Assembly (NCBI GenBank): GCA_023419515.1
Contig: JAEZXW010000019.1
Location: 1-27,891, forward strand
Source of the DNA: Actinomycetes bacterium
GTDB lineage: Bacteria > Actinomycetota > Coriobacteriia > Coriobacteriales > JAEZXW01
DNA: 27,891 nucleotides
Direction of reading: 5' to 3'
Shown: one piece after another, positions 16,984 through 25,337 of the stretch
Position numbering within the stretch: the stretch's first letter is position 1
Layout: each line of letters opens with the position of its first letter
Position numbers and translations under genes: made by a program
Notes under the pieces: generated by a model
Database searches by the model: none
Told to the model about the DNA's origin: nothing
What the model saw: only the letters and a program-made list of their open reading frames with translations

Positions 16984-18309
16984 ATGGAATCTTTAGCCGC
17001 ATTGACAACGAGCACAACTCCGAGCCTGATCCTCGTTTTCCTTGCAGGACTGCTCTCGTTTTTCTCCCCTTGTATTATTCCGGTGTTACCACTCTATATG
17101 AGTTATCTGGCCACCGGCGCCAAGACAACCACCGAGGAAAACGACACCGTTTATGAGCGTCGTCATGTCTTTATCCACACGATTTGCTTTGTGATTGGTA
17201 TCTCGGCGGCGTTTTTTATGCTCGCGTTTGCCTTTAGCGCACTCGGCAGCTTCCTGGCGCCCTGGCGAGCCCATATCACTCGCGCAAGCGCAATCATCAT
17301 CATTGTCTTTGGTCTCCTCATGTTTTTGGGAACCACCATGGGAACCGAGCGTCGCTTTAAGATGCCTGAGTTTAAGACGATGAACCCCGCGATCGCGTTT
17401 TTGATGGGCTTTCTCTTTAGCTTTGCCTGGACACCCTGTGTAGGACCTGTGCTTACCTCGGTACTCTTGCTCGTTGCCAACAGCGAAACGAGCGGCTCGG
17501 GCGCGCTCTTTATGGGCATCTATACCCTCGGCTTTATCCTGCCGTTTTTGGTGATTGGTCACTTTACGACGCCAGCGCTTGCCTGGCTTGCCAAGCGTCG
17601 CAATCTGCTGACCATCACTACCCGTGTTGCGGCCGGTATTTTGATCGTGCTCGGTATTGCAATGTTCACAGGCTGGCTCAACACCGCAACCTCATACCTC
17701 TCGCGCATCACCCCTGGTCAGGGCATTGAAGCCCAGCTGGAGCAGCAAACGAAGAACTCACAGAATGAGGGTGCAGATAATCAAGCAGCAACAAACGCCG
17801 ATAAGCAGGCACAGGCTGGGACGGACGCCGGTGCTAAAAAAGATACTCCCCGCGTAGCAGCTCCTGACTTTACCCTTATCGATCAAAACGGTGTCGAGCA
17901 CAAACTTTCTGATTACCGAGGTAAGACGGTGTTTTTGAACTTCTGGGCAACCTGGTGTCCGCCCTGCCAGGCTGAGATGCCCGACATTCAAAAGCTCTAC
18001 GAGAACTACGGCTTGAATCAAAACGATGTTGTCGTACTTGGCGTTGCTAACCCGACCGTAAGCGGTGGCCCTCGCCAAAACGATGAGAGCCCCGAGATGG
18101 TTGCTGGGTTTTTGAAGGCAAACCAGTATAGCTTCCCCGTCGTGATGGATACGACCGGTAAGACCCTGGCAGACTACCGCATCCAAAGCTTCCCGACGAC
18201 ATACCTGATTGATCCTGAGGGCAACATCTTTGGCTATGTGCCTGGTGCTATTTCGTACAACATCATGCAAGACGCCGTTGAAAAAGCAAAAGCTTCAAGA
18301 GCTGATTAA
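16984..18309 (+). CDS. CcdA-thioredoxin (TlpA/ResA-like) fusion, extracytoplasmic disulfide reductase system
   Basis: 441 residues. The N-terminal ~240 are a CcdA/DsbD-type membrane domain with about six helices and the two membrane cysteines in the SPCIIP (Cys30) and TPCVGP (Cys152) motifs, which carry electrons from cytoplasmic thioredoxin across the membrane. A charged, Gln/Asn/Ala-rich linker (about 245-290) leads to an extracytoplasmic TlpA/ResA-like thioredoxin domain with WCPPC (Cys325, Cys328) and a later cis-Pro in SFPTTYL. The fusion places electron donor and thiol reductase in one chain, as in DsbD. Targets could be exported redox enzymes; no cytochrome c genes are nearby. The start at 16984 has AAAGGAC 5-7 nt upstream. 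It is divergent from the export operon and convergent with the small protein gene ending at 18412. Confidence 0.9.
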   Translation: MESLAALTTSTTPSLILVFLAGLLSFFSPCIIPVLPLYMSYLATGAKTTTEENDTVYERRHVFIHTICFVIGISAAFFMLAFAFSALGSFLAPWRAHITRASAIIIIVFGLLMFLGTTMGTERRFKMPEFKTMNPAIAFLMGFLFSFAWTPCVGPVLTSVLLLVANSETSGSGALFMGIYTLGFILPFLVIGHFTTPALAWLAKRRNLLTITTRVAAGILIVLGIAMFTGWLNTATSYLSRITPGQGIEAQLEQQTKNSQNEGADNQAATNADKQAQAGTDAGAKKDTPRVAAPDFTLIDQNGVEHKLSDYRGKTVFLNFWATWCPPCQAEMPDIQKLYENYGLNQNDVVVLGVANPTVSGGPRQNDESPEMVAGFLKANQYSFPVVMDTTGKTLADYRIQSFPTTYLIDPEGNIFGYVPGAISYNIMQDAVEKAKASRAD

Positions 18310-18411
18310 CTGCGACTTTGGAGCGATCGGTTCGCGGCTGCGTAACGAAGTCTAGGCGGCTTAAGAGCCAAGCGCCTCAAGGTCTACCCTGACAACCTAC
18401 AGCCTGATGTC

Positions 18412-18846
18412 CTACCCCGCCTGGTTGAAGTAGATATAGACGCCGCCAACAATCACCATAACAAGCGCAAGCGCAATAAAGATCTTTTGCTTGAGCGGCA
18501 TGGGCTCAATATCTTCGATCGAAAACTTTTCTTCGAGATCTGCATCAATCTCAGGGGCGGGAGCTGCTGATGGATGCTTGCTACTTGCATGAGGATCTTC
18601 AGGTGCCTGAGCTGACTCTGGCACCGCCTGAGATGCCGCGCTCATATCACCGCTAAGCTGGTTAATCAGCGCCTGTTCTCGCTCTTGCTGCTGAGCGAGT
18701 AACTCCTCAAGCTCACGGGCATGAGCCTCTTTAAGCCGATCGAACTCCTCTTGGCTGCGCTTGCGCTCAAGCACCGCTTTAAGCTCGGCGCGCTCCTCAT
18801 CAGAAAGCTCATTGACTAATTCATCCAAAGAGGGTGACTGTCCCAT
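18412..18846 (-). CDS. Small tail-anchored coiled-coil protein of unknown function
   Basis: 144 residues I do not recognise. Residues about 6-65 are dense in Glu, Lys, Arg, Leu and Gln with heptad-like spacing, so they probably form a coiled coil. A Pro/Ala/Ser-rich linker follows to about 100. An acidic stretch (DADLEEKFSIEDIEPMP) precedes PLKQK and one transmembrane helix (about 122-140), ending FNQAG. With no signal peptide and a C-terminal helix it looks tail-anchored, with the coiled coil in the cytoplasm. I chose ATG 18846, with AGGAG 8 nt upstream, over an extension to 18912. It is divergent from the thermonuclease gene with 149 bp between them. The compact frame and ribosome site support a real gene. 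Confidence 0.75.
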   Translation of the reverse strand: MGQSPSLDELVNELSDEERAELKAVLERKRSQEEFDRLKEAHARELEELLAQQQEREQALINQLSGDMSAASQAVPESAQAPEDPHASSKHPSAAPAPEIDADLEEKFSIEDIEPMPLKQKIFIALALVMVIVGGVYIYFNQAG

Positions 18847-18995
18847 GCTTGTAACTCCTGGCGTCAGGTGGCTTTTGGCGTTTACAGGCATAAGCCACGA
18901 GTAAGATAGCACGCACGTCTTCTCGTGCGCATTGGTTTCTTACTGTACACTAAGCCTTCCAAACTTGTCTCTTGCAATGCTCTTGAACGGACATC

Positions 18996-19694
18996 ATGCA
19001 AAACTCTCGATCTTATCGGCGCACACCCTCCCGTCGACCATTACGCAGACGACTGACCAATGTCATCATCACAATGATCGGCGCAATTTGTGCACTTGCG
19101 CTCGGGCAAGCTGTCGGCGGACCTCAAGCGCTTGACACCTTAAAATCAACGCTCTTCGATGGGCTGCTTGCCCAGCATAGTCCCCAGCGAGCGAACAGTT
19201 CATCTCGTGAACTTGCCGAGACTATCACCCAAGACTTACGCCAAGGTAAAGTGCTTGAAGCTCAGATCCTCTCATATGCCGATGGAGACACGGTTCATCT
19301 ACAGTTTGCAGGTGATGCCACCGACATCAAATGTCGCCTGATTGGTATCGATACCCCTGAGAAAAAATCCCAGCCCGATCTCGCACAGGCAGCAACCACT
19401 CATCTTCAAGAGCTCACGAGCGCAAAGACCGTCTGGGTAAGCAGTGATCAGGAGCTCTTTGATAAGTACGGACGGCTGTTGATTTACCTTTGGACAAGCG
19501 AGCCTCGCAACACAGGTGATCTTGACCTCCTCATTAACTATCACATGGTGAACGATGGTTTTGCTGAGGCGTTGGCGGTCAAACCAAACACCGCGCATCG
19601 CAAAGAGCTTGAAGCGGCTGAGCGTTCAGCGGTGCAAGGCAACCGTGGTCTGTGGGAACAAGGTGATTTCTCGAAGCGTCAGCGCTACTCATGA
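18996..19694 (+). CDS. Membrane-anchored thermonuclease (SNase family)
   Basis: A 232-residue nuclease of the staphylococcal nuclease family, which needs calcium and cuts DNA and RNA. A basic N-terminus (Arg-rich, 8-19) is followed by one hydrophobic helix (about 22-42), an anchor or uncleaved signal, so the enzyme acts outside the membrane. The catalytic set is intact relative to the Staphylococcus aureus enzyme: Asp98 (DGDT), Arg114, Asp119 and Glu122 (RLIGIDTPE), and Arg160 (DKYGR). Likely roles are nutrient nucleic-acid breakdown or cutting DNA outside the cell. The ribosome site is weak (ACGGAC). The stop is 28 bp from the convergent stop of the beta-lactamase-fold gene. Confidence 0.92.
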   Translation: MQNSRSYRRTPSRRPLRRRLTNVIITMIGAICALALGQAVGGPQALDTLKSTLFDGLLAQHSPQRANSSSRELAETITQDLRQGKVLEAQILSYADGDTVHLQFAGDATDIKCRLIGIDTPEKKSQPDLAQAATTHLQELTSAKTVWVSSDQELFDKYGRLLIYLWTSEPRNTGDLDLLINYHMVNDGFAEALAVKPNTAHRKELEAAERSAVQGNRGLWEQGDFSKRQRYS

Positions 19695-19722
19695 TTGGCG
19701 CCGCAGCACTCCATCGCTCGCG

Positions 19723-21879
19723 CTACAACACAAACTCCCAGTAACAAATCGCGCCGAGCACAATAAGGATGTTCGTCAGTGCCATCATACGCAAAACCTG
19801 CAAGGGGCGCTTGCGCGCTATCGCCTTAGACTTCATCGCCTGCACCACACGCACTAAGAGCAAAGCTCCAATGATCGCGAGTGCTCCAAGCGCAAACTTT
19901 AGCAGCAGCATAAAGAGCGACAGCGCCTGCGTCGTTGCCGTCATTGTATCAAGCAGGATCGTGATATAGACCGTCAGGCTCACCGCTGCCACAATCAAGA
20001 AGTAACTCAGATATGTGAGCTGATCAGTTACCCTCATCCTTAAATGAGCCCGCATGCCCTGAGCGTGCTGCAAGCTCTTTTGTGAAGACATCGCCTCTTC
20101 GAGTGCATCAAGCGACATCGGTTCACCCAGCTTTTCACTGCGATGCATCTGTGGACTCGCGCTCAGTGAAAACAGCGTTGACCTCGGATCATCAAAGATG
20201 CGCTCAAATCGCTCTTTGGCACGTTTGATCCTGATCAGGCGAATGATTGGCGTAAGCACTAAGGCGATCAGCGAATAGATCGCCGCAAAGATCGAAAGTA
20301 CCATAAGGCATTGTTCAGAAAACTCCTGTGAAGCGGGGACAAAGGGCGCATCGTAACCGCCGTGACTTAAGACCTTGCCATAGCGCGGATGATCGCGAAA
20401 CACGAGCGTTGCCTCAGGTGCGTACTGAGCTGGATCGCGATAGACCTGAGGCGCCACACGGACAAGCTTGCGCCCGTCGTACCACAAATCCCCATCCTTA
20501 CTCGTGATATTCACGCGATGCAAAAAGCTCAAGATAGCACCCAGACCATGATGAGGCACCGTCGTAAGCTGGTAGCGACCTTCCCAGTGCGCAGGGTCAA
20601 TCTCAGGCTCGGTTTGATCAGCCTCAAGTGAAGCCGAACCAAAGACCAGCTCAGGAATACCCTCAATGACCTGATGGTTTTGGTGCGAGTTGGTCATGAC
20701 CACGAGCATGAGATCATCCACAGGACTATAGGTGACCGAGGCACCCATCGCGAGGGTTGACGCCTGCTTATACCAGACCGGCTCATCGTTTGTTGCCAAG
20801 CCAAAGTCGACGGCGCGAAATCCGTGGGAGTAATAAGAGTCATGGGTTTCGTCGATCTCTTTAACAAAAAGCTTATCGATGGTTGCCTGGTTATGAAACA
20901 GCTGATCATACCCGTTTCCACTGAGAGCTCGTAAGAAGTGCGCGAGATCTACGATAGTGCCCACGCATCCGTGTGCCGGATAATGTCGAAAAAGCACGCG
21001 GGTCTGCGTTAAACGAACGCCCTCGGGGTCATAGCCGATTACACCATCACGACCTTGAGTCACAAGCGTCGCGCGGGCAAGCTGACGCTCATACACCAAA
21101 TCGCTCGATGGCTTGGACTGATTTGCACGATCGGCAGGCATACCTTCGCTCACAACCGTGTGATACATATTAAGGCGCTCAAAGATGTTCTTCTGCACGT
21201 ATTCGTCATACGGTACGCCTGATACCTGCTCGATGATATAGGCAGCAAGCGTGACAGCATACTCATCAAAGACCACCAAGTCACCTGGCAGATAAATCTG
21301 GTCTGCCTGAGCACGATCAAGGATCTCACGCACGGGGCGATAGCTGAATGAGGCAGCGTTGTTACCCTGAGGCAGCAAGGTGGTCACGCGGTCAGTGGCG
21401 GCCATGTCAAAACCCGCCTTGCCCGTCATCAGATCACGAAACGTAATCACGCGATCAAAGGTTAAAGGCAGCGTCATGTCGTTGGGTAGGTAGGTCTTGA
21501 TGTCGCGATCAAGCTCAAGTTTTCCCTGCTCTTCAAGCTGCAAGGCACTTGCCCAGACCAAGAGATCCGAAAGGCCTCCCCACTCAAAGATGGTATCTGC
21601 ACTAATCCTACGATCAGCTCGGGCATCCTCAAAACCGCGGTAGAGCTCAAAGAGGGTCGATCCTTCTGAGAGCGCGATCACTGCCACGCCCGCCGGATCA
21701 GTCTGGTGCAGCGTCAGGTACGAGGAGATTTGATCATTGAGTTGATCGGGCTCGACGAGAGTTTTTGCAGCTGCTGCGCTCGGCAACACCATGCTTGCTA
21801 CCAGCGAGCAGATTACCAGCCACGCCAGCACGCCGCGCAAAGCTGCGCCCGCGCGCCGTATCAACTGCCCTGCACCCAC
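19723..21879 (-). CDS. Beta-lactamase-fold (class C/PF00144-like) membrane protein, probable pseudoenzyme
   Basis: About 718 residues. A signal or anchor helix (about 16-38) is followed by a class C beta-lactamase/DD-peptidase-like domain (to about 510) and four C-terminal transmembrane helices. The fold is evident from conserved framework (GVAVIALSEG, FRDLMTGKAGF, AAYIIEQVSGVPYDEY). Yet the catalytic motifs are gone. The SxxK position reads G102-L-S-D105 and the YxN position reads F204-D-E206. A classical hydrolase or transpeptidase mechanism is therefore unlikely; it may bind a peptidoglycan or peptide ligand, or act as a sensor. I chose GTG 21879, with GAGAGGA 6 nt upstream. A GTG at 21894 directly abuts the gatB stop and would add five residues. 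The gene is the last of the gatCAB run. Confidence 0.82.
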   Translation of the reverse strand: MGAGQLIRRAGAALRGVLAWLVICSLVASMVLPSAAAAKTLVEPDQLNDQISSYLTLHQTDPAGVAVIALSEGSTLFELYRGFEDARADRRISADTIFEWGGLSDLLVWASALQLEEQGKLELDRDIKTYLPNDMTLPLTFDRVITFRDLMTGKAGFDMAATDRVTTLLPQGNNAASFSYRPVREILDRAQADQIYLPGDLVVFDEYAVTLAAYIIEQVSGVPYDEYVQKNIFERLNMYHTVVSEGMPADRANQSKPSSDLVYERQLARATLVTQGRDGVIGYDPEGVRLTQTRVLFRHYPAHGCVGTIVDLAHFLRALSGNGYDQLFHNQATIDKLFVKEIDETHDSYYSHGFRAVDFGLATNDEPVWYKQASTLAMGASVTYSPVDDLMLVVMTNSHQNHQVIEGIPELVFGSASLEADQTEPEIDPAHWEGRYQLTTVPHHGLGAILSFLHRVNITSKDGDLWYDGRKLVRVAPQVYRDPAQYAPEATLVFRDHPRYGKVLSHGGYDAPFVPASQEFSEQCLMVLSIFAAIYSLIALVLTPIIRLIRIKRAKERFERIFDDPRSTLFSLSASPQMHRSEKLGEPMSLDALEEAMSSQKSLQHAQGMRAHLRMRVTDQLTYLSYFLIVAAVSLTVYITILLDTMTATTQALSLFMLLLKFALGALAIIGALLLVRVVQAMKSKAIARKRPLQVLRMMALTNILIVLGAICYWEFVL

Positions 21880-21894
21880 CAGACGTCCTCTCAC

Positions 21895-23451
21895 CTACTG
21901 ATTCAGCATGCGCTGGAGCGATTCATTGATCAGCTTGGGGTTTGCCTGACCCTTGGATTCCTTCATGCACTGACCCACCAAAAAGCCGATGACCTTTTGG
22001 TTGCCATCGCGATACTGCTGCACCTGATCAGGACAACGTTCCAAAACCGCAGCAACAATGGTGTCAATGGCGCCGGCGTCACTCACCTGCTCCATGCCGT
22101 GCTCTGCCACAATCTGGCGTGGTGAGTCTCCCGTCTTTGCCATGAGCGCAAAGACTTCCTTGCCTTGCTTGGAGCTAATCGTATCTTCACAAAGCAGCAC
22201 GACAAGCTCACCAAGGCGCTCGGCATTGATGAGAGCATCAGCAGCATAAGGCTCTTCCACCGTCTTAGCATAGGCGGCAAAATCGTTATTGATAAGATTG
22301 GCAAGCTTTTGCGCAAGCGCACCAGCATCTGCCTGTTTCTCTTGCGCCACTGACGCGAGCGCGTGCTCAAAGAACGCCGCAACATCAACGCTTTCTGCAA
22401 GCTGAGAAGCATCGGCAAAGCTTAAATCCCAGGTCTTTTGATAGCGATCACGCTTTTGTGCTGGAAGTTCAGGCAAACGATCACGAATGCCTTCGATAAA
22501 CTCATCGGTCAAGCGATAAGGCGCCAGGTCTGGCTCAGGGAACAAGCGGTAGTCGTCAGCCGTCTCTTTGGTACGCATGACGATGGTGCGCTTTTGCGAG
22601 GGCTCCCAGTGGCGGGTCTCTTGAGCAACCGTGCCGCCCGACTCGAGCACCTCAGCCTGACGACAAATCTCATAAGCAAGGCCGTCGTGCAAATTCTTGA
22701 ACGAGTTCATGTTCTTGAGCTCGGTCTTGGTACCAAAGCCCTGTTCACCGCGACGCCTGAGCGACACATTGCCGTCGCAGCGCATCGAGCCAGACTCCAT
22801 CGAGCAATCAGAAATCCCGAGCGTCAAAAAGAGGGTACGCAGCGTTTCCATAAAACGACGGGCTTCCTCGGGCGTACGCAGGTCTGGCTCAGTTACCAGC
22901 TCAATGAGCGGCATACCGCAGCGGTTGTAATCGACGAGTGAATACTGGGCGCCCGTGATGCGGCCGGCCTCGCCGCCCTTATGCACGAGCTTACCGGCGT
23001 CTTCTTCCATGTGAATGCGTGTGATGCCGATGCGCGAGACATAGAAATCCTGGTTGGTATCGGCGCGATCAACACGCTCTTTGACCCCCGCACCCTGGAT
23101 GGTCACGTCAAGATGTCCGCGCATACAAAACGCAAGTGGCCCTTGGGTGATCTGAAAATTCTTTGACATATCGGGATAAAAATAGTTCTTCCGATAAAAG
23201 AGGGTCTCTTTTTCAATGTCGCAGTTGGTTGCCAAGCCGGCGAGGATGATCGACTCGATTGCCTGCTTATTTGGGACAGGCAGTGCACCAGGCATACCGA
23301 GGCAAACCGGGCACACGTTGGTGTTTGGCGGGTCATCATGCGAGAGCTTGCACGAGCAAAACATCTTGCTCTCAAGAGTGGTTAGTTCAGTATGAATCTC
23401 AAGTCCAATGACTGCTTCCCAGTCTTGGAGTACTTCTTCGAGTGACTTCAT
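21895..23451 (-). CDS. gatB: Asp-tRNA(Asn)/Glu-tRNA(Gln) amidotransferase subunit B
   Basis: 518 residues, the usual length for GatB, the subunit that binds the mischarged tRNA and activates Glu or Asp with ATP before amidation. The N-terminal WEAVIGLEIHTEL and the zinc-binding cysteines (FCSCKL and VCPVCLGMPG) are visible, as are the YNRCGMPLIELVTEPD and RCDGNVSLR family motifs. The C-terminal ~150 residues are the helical and YqeY-like tail domain (final QANPKLINESLQRML). The start is ATG 23451, with GGAG 6 nt upstream; an in-frame TTG at 23463 abuts the gatA stop. It is the third gene of gatC-gatA-gatB. Its presence implies that Gln-tRNA and/or Asn-tRNA is made by transamidation in this organism. 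Confidence 0.97.
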   Translation of the reverse strand: MKSLEEVLQDWEAVIGLEIHTELTTLESKMFCSCKLSHDDPPNTNVCPVCLGMPGALPVPNKQAIESIILAGLATNCDIEKETLFYRKNYFYPDMSKNFQITQGPLAFCMRGHLDVTIQGAGVKERVDRADTNQDFYVSRIGITRIHMEEDAGKLVHKGGEAGRITGAQYSLVDYNRCGMPLIELVTEPDLRTPEEARRFMETLRTLFLTLGISDCSMESGSMRCDGNVSLRRRGEQGFGTKTELKNMNSFKNLHDGLAYEICRQAEVLESGGTVAQETRHWEPSQKRTIVMRTKETADDYRLFPEPDLAPYRLTDEFIEGIRDRLPELPAQKRDRYQKTWDLSFADASQLAESVDVAAFFEHALASVAQEKQADAGALAQKLANLINNDFAAYAKTVEEPYAADALINAERLGELVVLLCEDTISSKQGKEVFALMAKTGDSPRQIVAEHGMEQVSDAGAIDTIVAAVLERCPDQVQQYRDGNQKVIGFLVGQCMKESKGQANPKLINESLQRMLNQ

Positions 23452-23463
23452 GCGCGTCTCCAA

Positions 23464-24957
23464 CTAGTTGTGGTGGGCATGTGCCGTTGAAAGTGAGCCG
23501 TATTCCTGCTCGAGCAAAGCAGCAATCTGCAGGAGGCGAACATCGCCAAATTCAGGTCCAACCAGCTGAGCGCCGACGGGCAGGCTGCTTTCATCGCCCA
23601 GACCAACAGGAACATTCACGCCGCAGTTACCAGCAATGTTGATCGAGACCGTAAACATGTCAGACAGATACATCTGCGTGGGGTCTGAAATCTCACCAAA
23701 GGCAAATGCTGTACGAGGTGAGGTTGGCAGCAAAATAGCGTCAACCTGCTCAAACGCGCGCTCGTAATCTTGGGTAATCAACGTCCTGACCTGCTGGGAG
23801 GGATAGTAGTACTTCTCATACACACCGCTTGAAAGCAGGTAAGCACCAAGCATGATGCGGCGTTTAACCTCAGCACCAAAGCCAGTGTTTCGTGAGGCTT
23901 CTTGCTGAGCACCGAGTGACGGTTGATTCGGCTCGCACAAACCAAAGCGCACCGAGTCAAAGCGCGAGAGATTAGAAAATGCCTCAGAAGGACCGATGAT
24001 ATAGTACGCGCTCATCGCCGCCTGAGAATGCGGCAGTTCAACTTCAACGAGGGTAGCTCCTGCCTGCTCAAGACGGTTGGCTGCCTCCTGAATGCGGGTC
24101 TTAACCTCATCGGTCAAGCCCTTGGCTTCCATGAGCTCAGGGATGATGCCGATCTTGACATTACGTGGATCGAGCGGGGTCTTGAGCGCCTCAACAAAAC
24201 CGTGCACACGGTCTTGGCTCGTGCAATCACGCGGATCGACACCGCCGGCCGTCAGTGCGTCCATAGCAAGAGCAACATCTGCGACCGTGTGGCCAAACGG
24301 ACCCACCTGATCGAGTGATGAACCAAAGGCAACCACACCAAAGCGCGAAACCACGCCATAACTTGGTTTAAGCGCCACGCATCCGCAGAAGGCTCCTGGC
24401 TGCCTGATCGAGCCGCCAGTGTCGCTGCCGAGCGTGAGATACGCCGTGCCATCGGCAATAGCGGCTGCCGAGCCACCAGAAGAACCACCTGGTACACGAG
24501 TGTGATCCCAGGGGTTGGTCGTCTTGCCAAAAGCAGAGGTCTCAGTTGATGAACCAAAGGCAAACTCATCCATGTTGAGCTTACCGAGACAAATTGCATC
24601 CTGATCGATCATGCGTTGCACGCAGGTGGCGTTAAAGACGCTTTCGTAGTTTTCGAGCATGCGAGAACCACAGGTCGTGCGCGTACCAATCAAGTGCATA
24701 TTATCCTTGAAGGCAACAGGTACGCCCGCCAACACGCCGAGTTCATCCGCCTTACCAGCGGCCACCAACGCATCGATACGATCTGCCGTCTCAAAAGCCA
24801 TCTCACGCGTCAACTCGAGGTAAGCATGGGTGTTTTGCTCGCGAGCTTCGATCGCCTCATAGACATCCTGTGTGACCTCGCGAGCAGAAAGCTCGCCAGA
24901 TTTGACGAGTGTGGCAACCTTAATGGCCGAAAGCTTATCTGATAAAAACTGCGCCAT
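23464..24957 (-). CDS. gatA: Asp-tRNA(Asn)/Glu-tRNA(Gln) amidotransferase subunit A
   Basis: A 497-residue amidase-signature enzyme that releases ammonia from glutamine for transamidation. The Ser-cisSer-Lys triad is intact: Lys84 (VAFKDN), Ser159 (PGGSSGGSA) and Ser183 (GSDTGGSIRQP), with the same spacings as in the S. aureus enzyme. The length is standard. The start is uncertain by one or two residues because TTG-ATG-ATG run together; I took ATG 24957, which has GAGG 6 nt upstream. gatB begins 12 bp after the stop and gatC ends 11 bp before the start, so the three are one transcript. Confidence 0.97.
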   Translation of the reverse strand: MAQFLSDKLSAIKVATLVKSGELSAREVTQDVYEAIEAREQNTHAYLELTREMAFETADRIDALVAAGKADELGVLAGVPVAFKDNMHLIGTRTTCGSRMLENYESVFNATCVQRMIDQDAICLGKLNMDEFAFGSSTETSAFGKTTNPWDHTRVPGGSSGGSAAAIADGTAYLTLGSDTGGSIRQPGAFCGCVALKPSYGVVSRFGVVAFGSSLDQVGPFGHTVADVALAMDALTAGGVDPRDCTSQDRVHGFVEALKTPLDPRNVKIGIIPELMEAKGLTDEVKTRIQEAANRLEQAGATLVEVELPHSQAAMSAYYIIGPSEAFSNLSRFDSVRFGLCEPNQPSLGAQQEASRNTGFGAEVKRRIMLGAYLLSSGVYEKYYYPSQQVRTLITQDYERAFEQVDAILLPTSPRTAFAFGEISDPTQMYLSDMFTVSINIAGNCGVNVPVGLGDESSLPVGAQLVGPEFGDVRLLQIAALLEQEYGSLSTAHAHHN

Positions 24958-24968
24958 CATCAACCTCG

Positions 24969-25259
24969 CTATTCACCAAGAATGGGCGGCACAACAAAGC
25001 AACGATCCTCGACGCGCGGGGCATTTTGGATCGCAACCTCGAGGGGCAAAGACTCCCCGACCTTATCCTCACGCATGACGTTGGCAAGGTCTGCCGTGGG
25101 GTGAAAGGTTGGCGCAACATCATCTAGATCAAAGTGCAAAACAGGCTCAAGCGTCTCAATCACCGCATTGAGATAGTCGGTCATGGGTTCGATCTCCTCG
25201 GACCCCAGACCTATGCGAGCATAACGAGCAAGACCCTGAACATCGTCATGTGAAAGCAT
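24969..25259 (-). CDS. gatC: Asp-tRNA(Asn)/Glu-tRNA(Gln) amidotransferase subunit C
   Basis: 96 residues, the usual GatC size. GatC wraps around and stabilises the GatA-GatB interface. LSHDDVQGLARYARIGL at the N-terminus, the DDVAPTFHP segment and the MREDKV motif are family hallmarks. I chose ATG 25259, with GGAG 9 nt upstream, over an ATG at 25274. Its position directly ahead of gatA confirms the call. The 78-bp gap to the metal permease stop (25338) contains no clear terminator, so gatCAB may be partly read through from the metal operon. Confidence 0.93.
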   Translation of the reverse strand: MLSHDDVQGLARYARIGLGSEEIEPMTDYLNAVIETLEPVLHFDLDDVAPTFHPTADLANVMREDKVGESLPLEVAIQNAPRVEDRCFVVPPILGE

Positions 25260-25337
25260 GAATGCAAACTCCATCGAACTGCCAATAAGTAAGCAGCTAT
25301 TTTATCGCATTTACACGGTCCATGCCGTCTGCGACGA

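Noticed and set aside
18340..18380. Possible hairpin between the CcdA-thioredoxin gene and the convergent small gene
   Set aside because: Stems are only four to seven bases with a bulge and no T run follows; not convincing as a terminator.
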